This document shows positions 40,404 through 40,824 of a stretch of DNA of 40,824 bases, one piece after another (the first letter of the stretch is position 1; the number at the start of each line of letters is the position of its first letter). The position numbers and the translations under genes are program-made. Where the stretch lies: positions 1 to 40,824 of the forward strand of contig JAGOLX010000055.1 of the NCBI GenBank assembly GCA_017993835.1, given 5' to 3'. The stretch is from Phycisphaerae bacterium (GTDB lineage: Bacteria > Planctomycetota > Phycisphaerae > Sedimentisphaerales > Anaerobacaceae). The notes below the pieces were generated by a model. The model had not been told where the DNA came from, ran no database searches, and was given only the letters and a program-made list of their open reading frames with translations.

Positions 40404-40824
40404 ATGAGTGTGCTTGACGTCAGTCCGTTGACTTGGGAGGGGCTCCTGTGCTGCTTCCTTTCCGGCGCGATCGTCGGACTGGAGCGGCAATTGCGCGGCA
40501 AGCCTGTCGGGGTGCGGACCAGCACCCTGATCTGCACGGGGACCTACGTCTTTATCGCGATCTCGGAGAGCGTCGCCACCGGCGTCACCGACCCCTCTCG
40601 CATCATCGGCCAGGTGGTCACCGGGATCGGTTTTCTCGGCGCGGGCGTCATCCTGACCCGCCAGGGGATGGTTGTCGGCGTCACTTCCGCGTCGGCCATC
40701 TGGGTCCTGGCGGCCATCGGCGCCGTGATCGGGCTGGGATTCCCCTGGCTGGGCGTCAAGCTGGCGATCCTGACGGTGATCGTTCTCGTCGGCGTGGACA
40801 TGCTGGAGAACCAGTTCGAGAGCA
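40404..40824 (+). CDS. MgtC/SapB family membrane protein, N-terminal part (cut by window end)
   Basis: 140 residues are visible from the ATG at 40404. The family pattern is clear: LLCCFLSGAIVGLERQLRGKPVGVRT at the N-terminus (positions 14-39), then ICTGTYVFIAIS, VTGIGFLGAGVI and GVTSASAIWVLAAIGAVIG. These helices with the conserved arginine and GLERQ motif define MgtC/SapB proteins, inner-membrane proteins linked to magnesium limitation and control of the F-type ATPase in pathogens. The role here is open, and the C-terminal domain lies beyond the window. Confidence 0.9.
   Translation, partial: MSVLDVSPLTWEGLLCCFLSGAIVGLERQLRGKPVGVRTSTLICTGTYVFIAISESVATGVTDPSRIIGQVVTGIGFLGAGVILTRQGMVVGVTSASAIWVLAAIGAVIGLGFPWLGVKLAILTVIVLVGVDMLENQFES

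Overview
This is a GC-rich bacterial chromosome segment. The most likely source is a Planctomycetota genome of the Phycisphaerae/Sedimentisphaerales type, probably an anaerobe. The clues are a PilM-like gene followed by two large membrane-anchored companion proteins, a secreted beta-helix protein with DUF5648 repeats, a VIT/VWA protein, a ferredoxin-dependent indolepyruvate oxidoreductase, and many families of short degenerate repeats between genes. The taxonomic placement is inference; no rRNA, tRNA or CRISPR array was seen.

Positions 1-4358 look accessory. A two-gene minus-strand module pairs a STAND-like P-loop ATPase with a TPR protein through an ATGA stop/start overlap. Next to it lie a small orphan antitoxin-like gene and a four-helix-bundle suffix protein. 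A 62-bp promoter cassette is duplicated upstream of both the ATPase and the small gene. Arrays of a 9-bp repeat (consensus NNATNGGAC) fill this region, and some read in frame through the four-helix gene and through the tRNA methylthiotransferase gene mtaB (4355-5797).

Positions 5798-11718 hold a plus-strand type IV pilus/secretion-type cluster: a PilM-like protein with a membrane-anchored extension, a PilO-like protein and a large Gly/Arg-rich anchored protein. Positions 11719-13967 hold repeats and a secreted glycosidase-like protein. Positions 13968-16372 (minus) encode a deoxyhypusine-synthase-family enzyme and an ornithine/lysine-type decarboxylase, separated by a REPIN-like palindrome pair; this is a probable polyamine unit. 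A secreted VIT/VWA protein follows (16964-19327).

Positions 19328-20600 are a graveyard holding a 5'-truncated ankyrin gene, the first third of a REP-associated tyrosine transposase, a LamG scrap and several repeats.

Positions 20662-27279 form a tight plus-strand block: iorA-iorB-paaK-like ligase-TRAP dctP-dctQ-dctM. Four of these six genes are linked by ATGA overlaps. The block suggests uptake of an organic (perhaps aryl or 2-oxo) acid and its ferredoxin- or CoA-dependent processing. The rest holds a beta-helix surface protein, S-adenosylhomocysteine hydrolase, a membrane-plus-solenoid protein, a degenerate receiver plus GGDEF diguanylate cyclase pair, a lipoprotein, a neutral-ceramidase-like secreted protein, a NatA/NatB-type ABC exporter and the start of an MgtC/SapB family gene cut by the window end.
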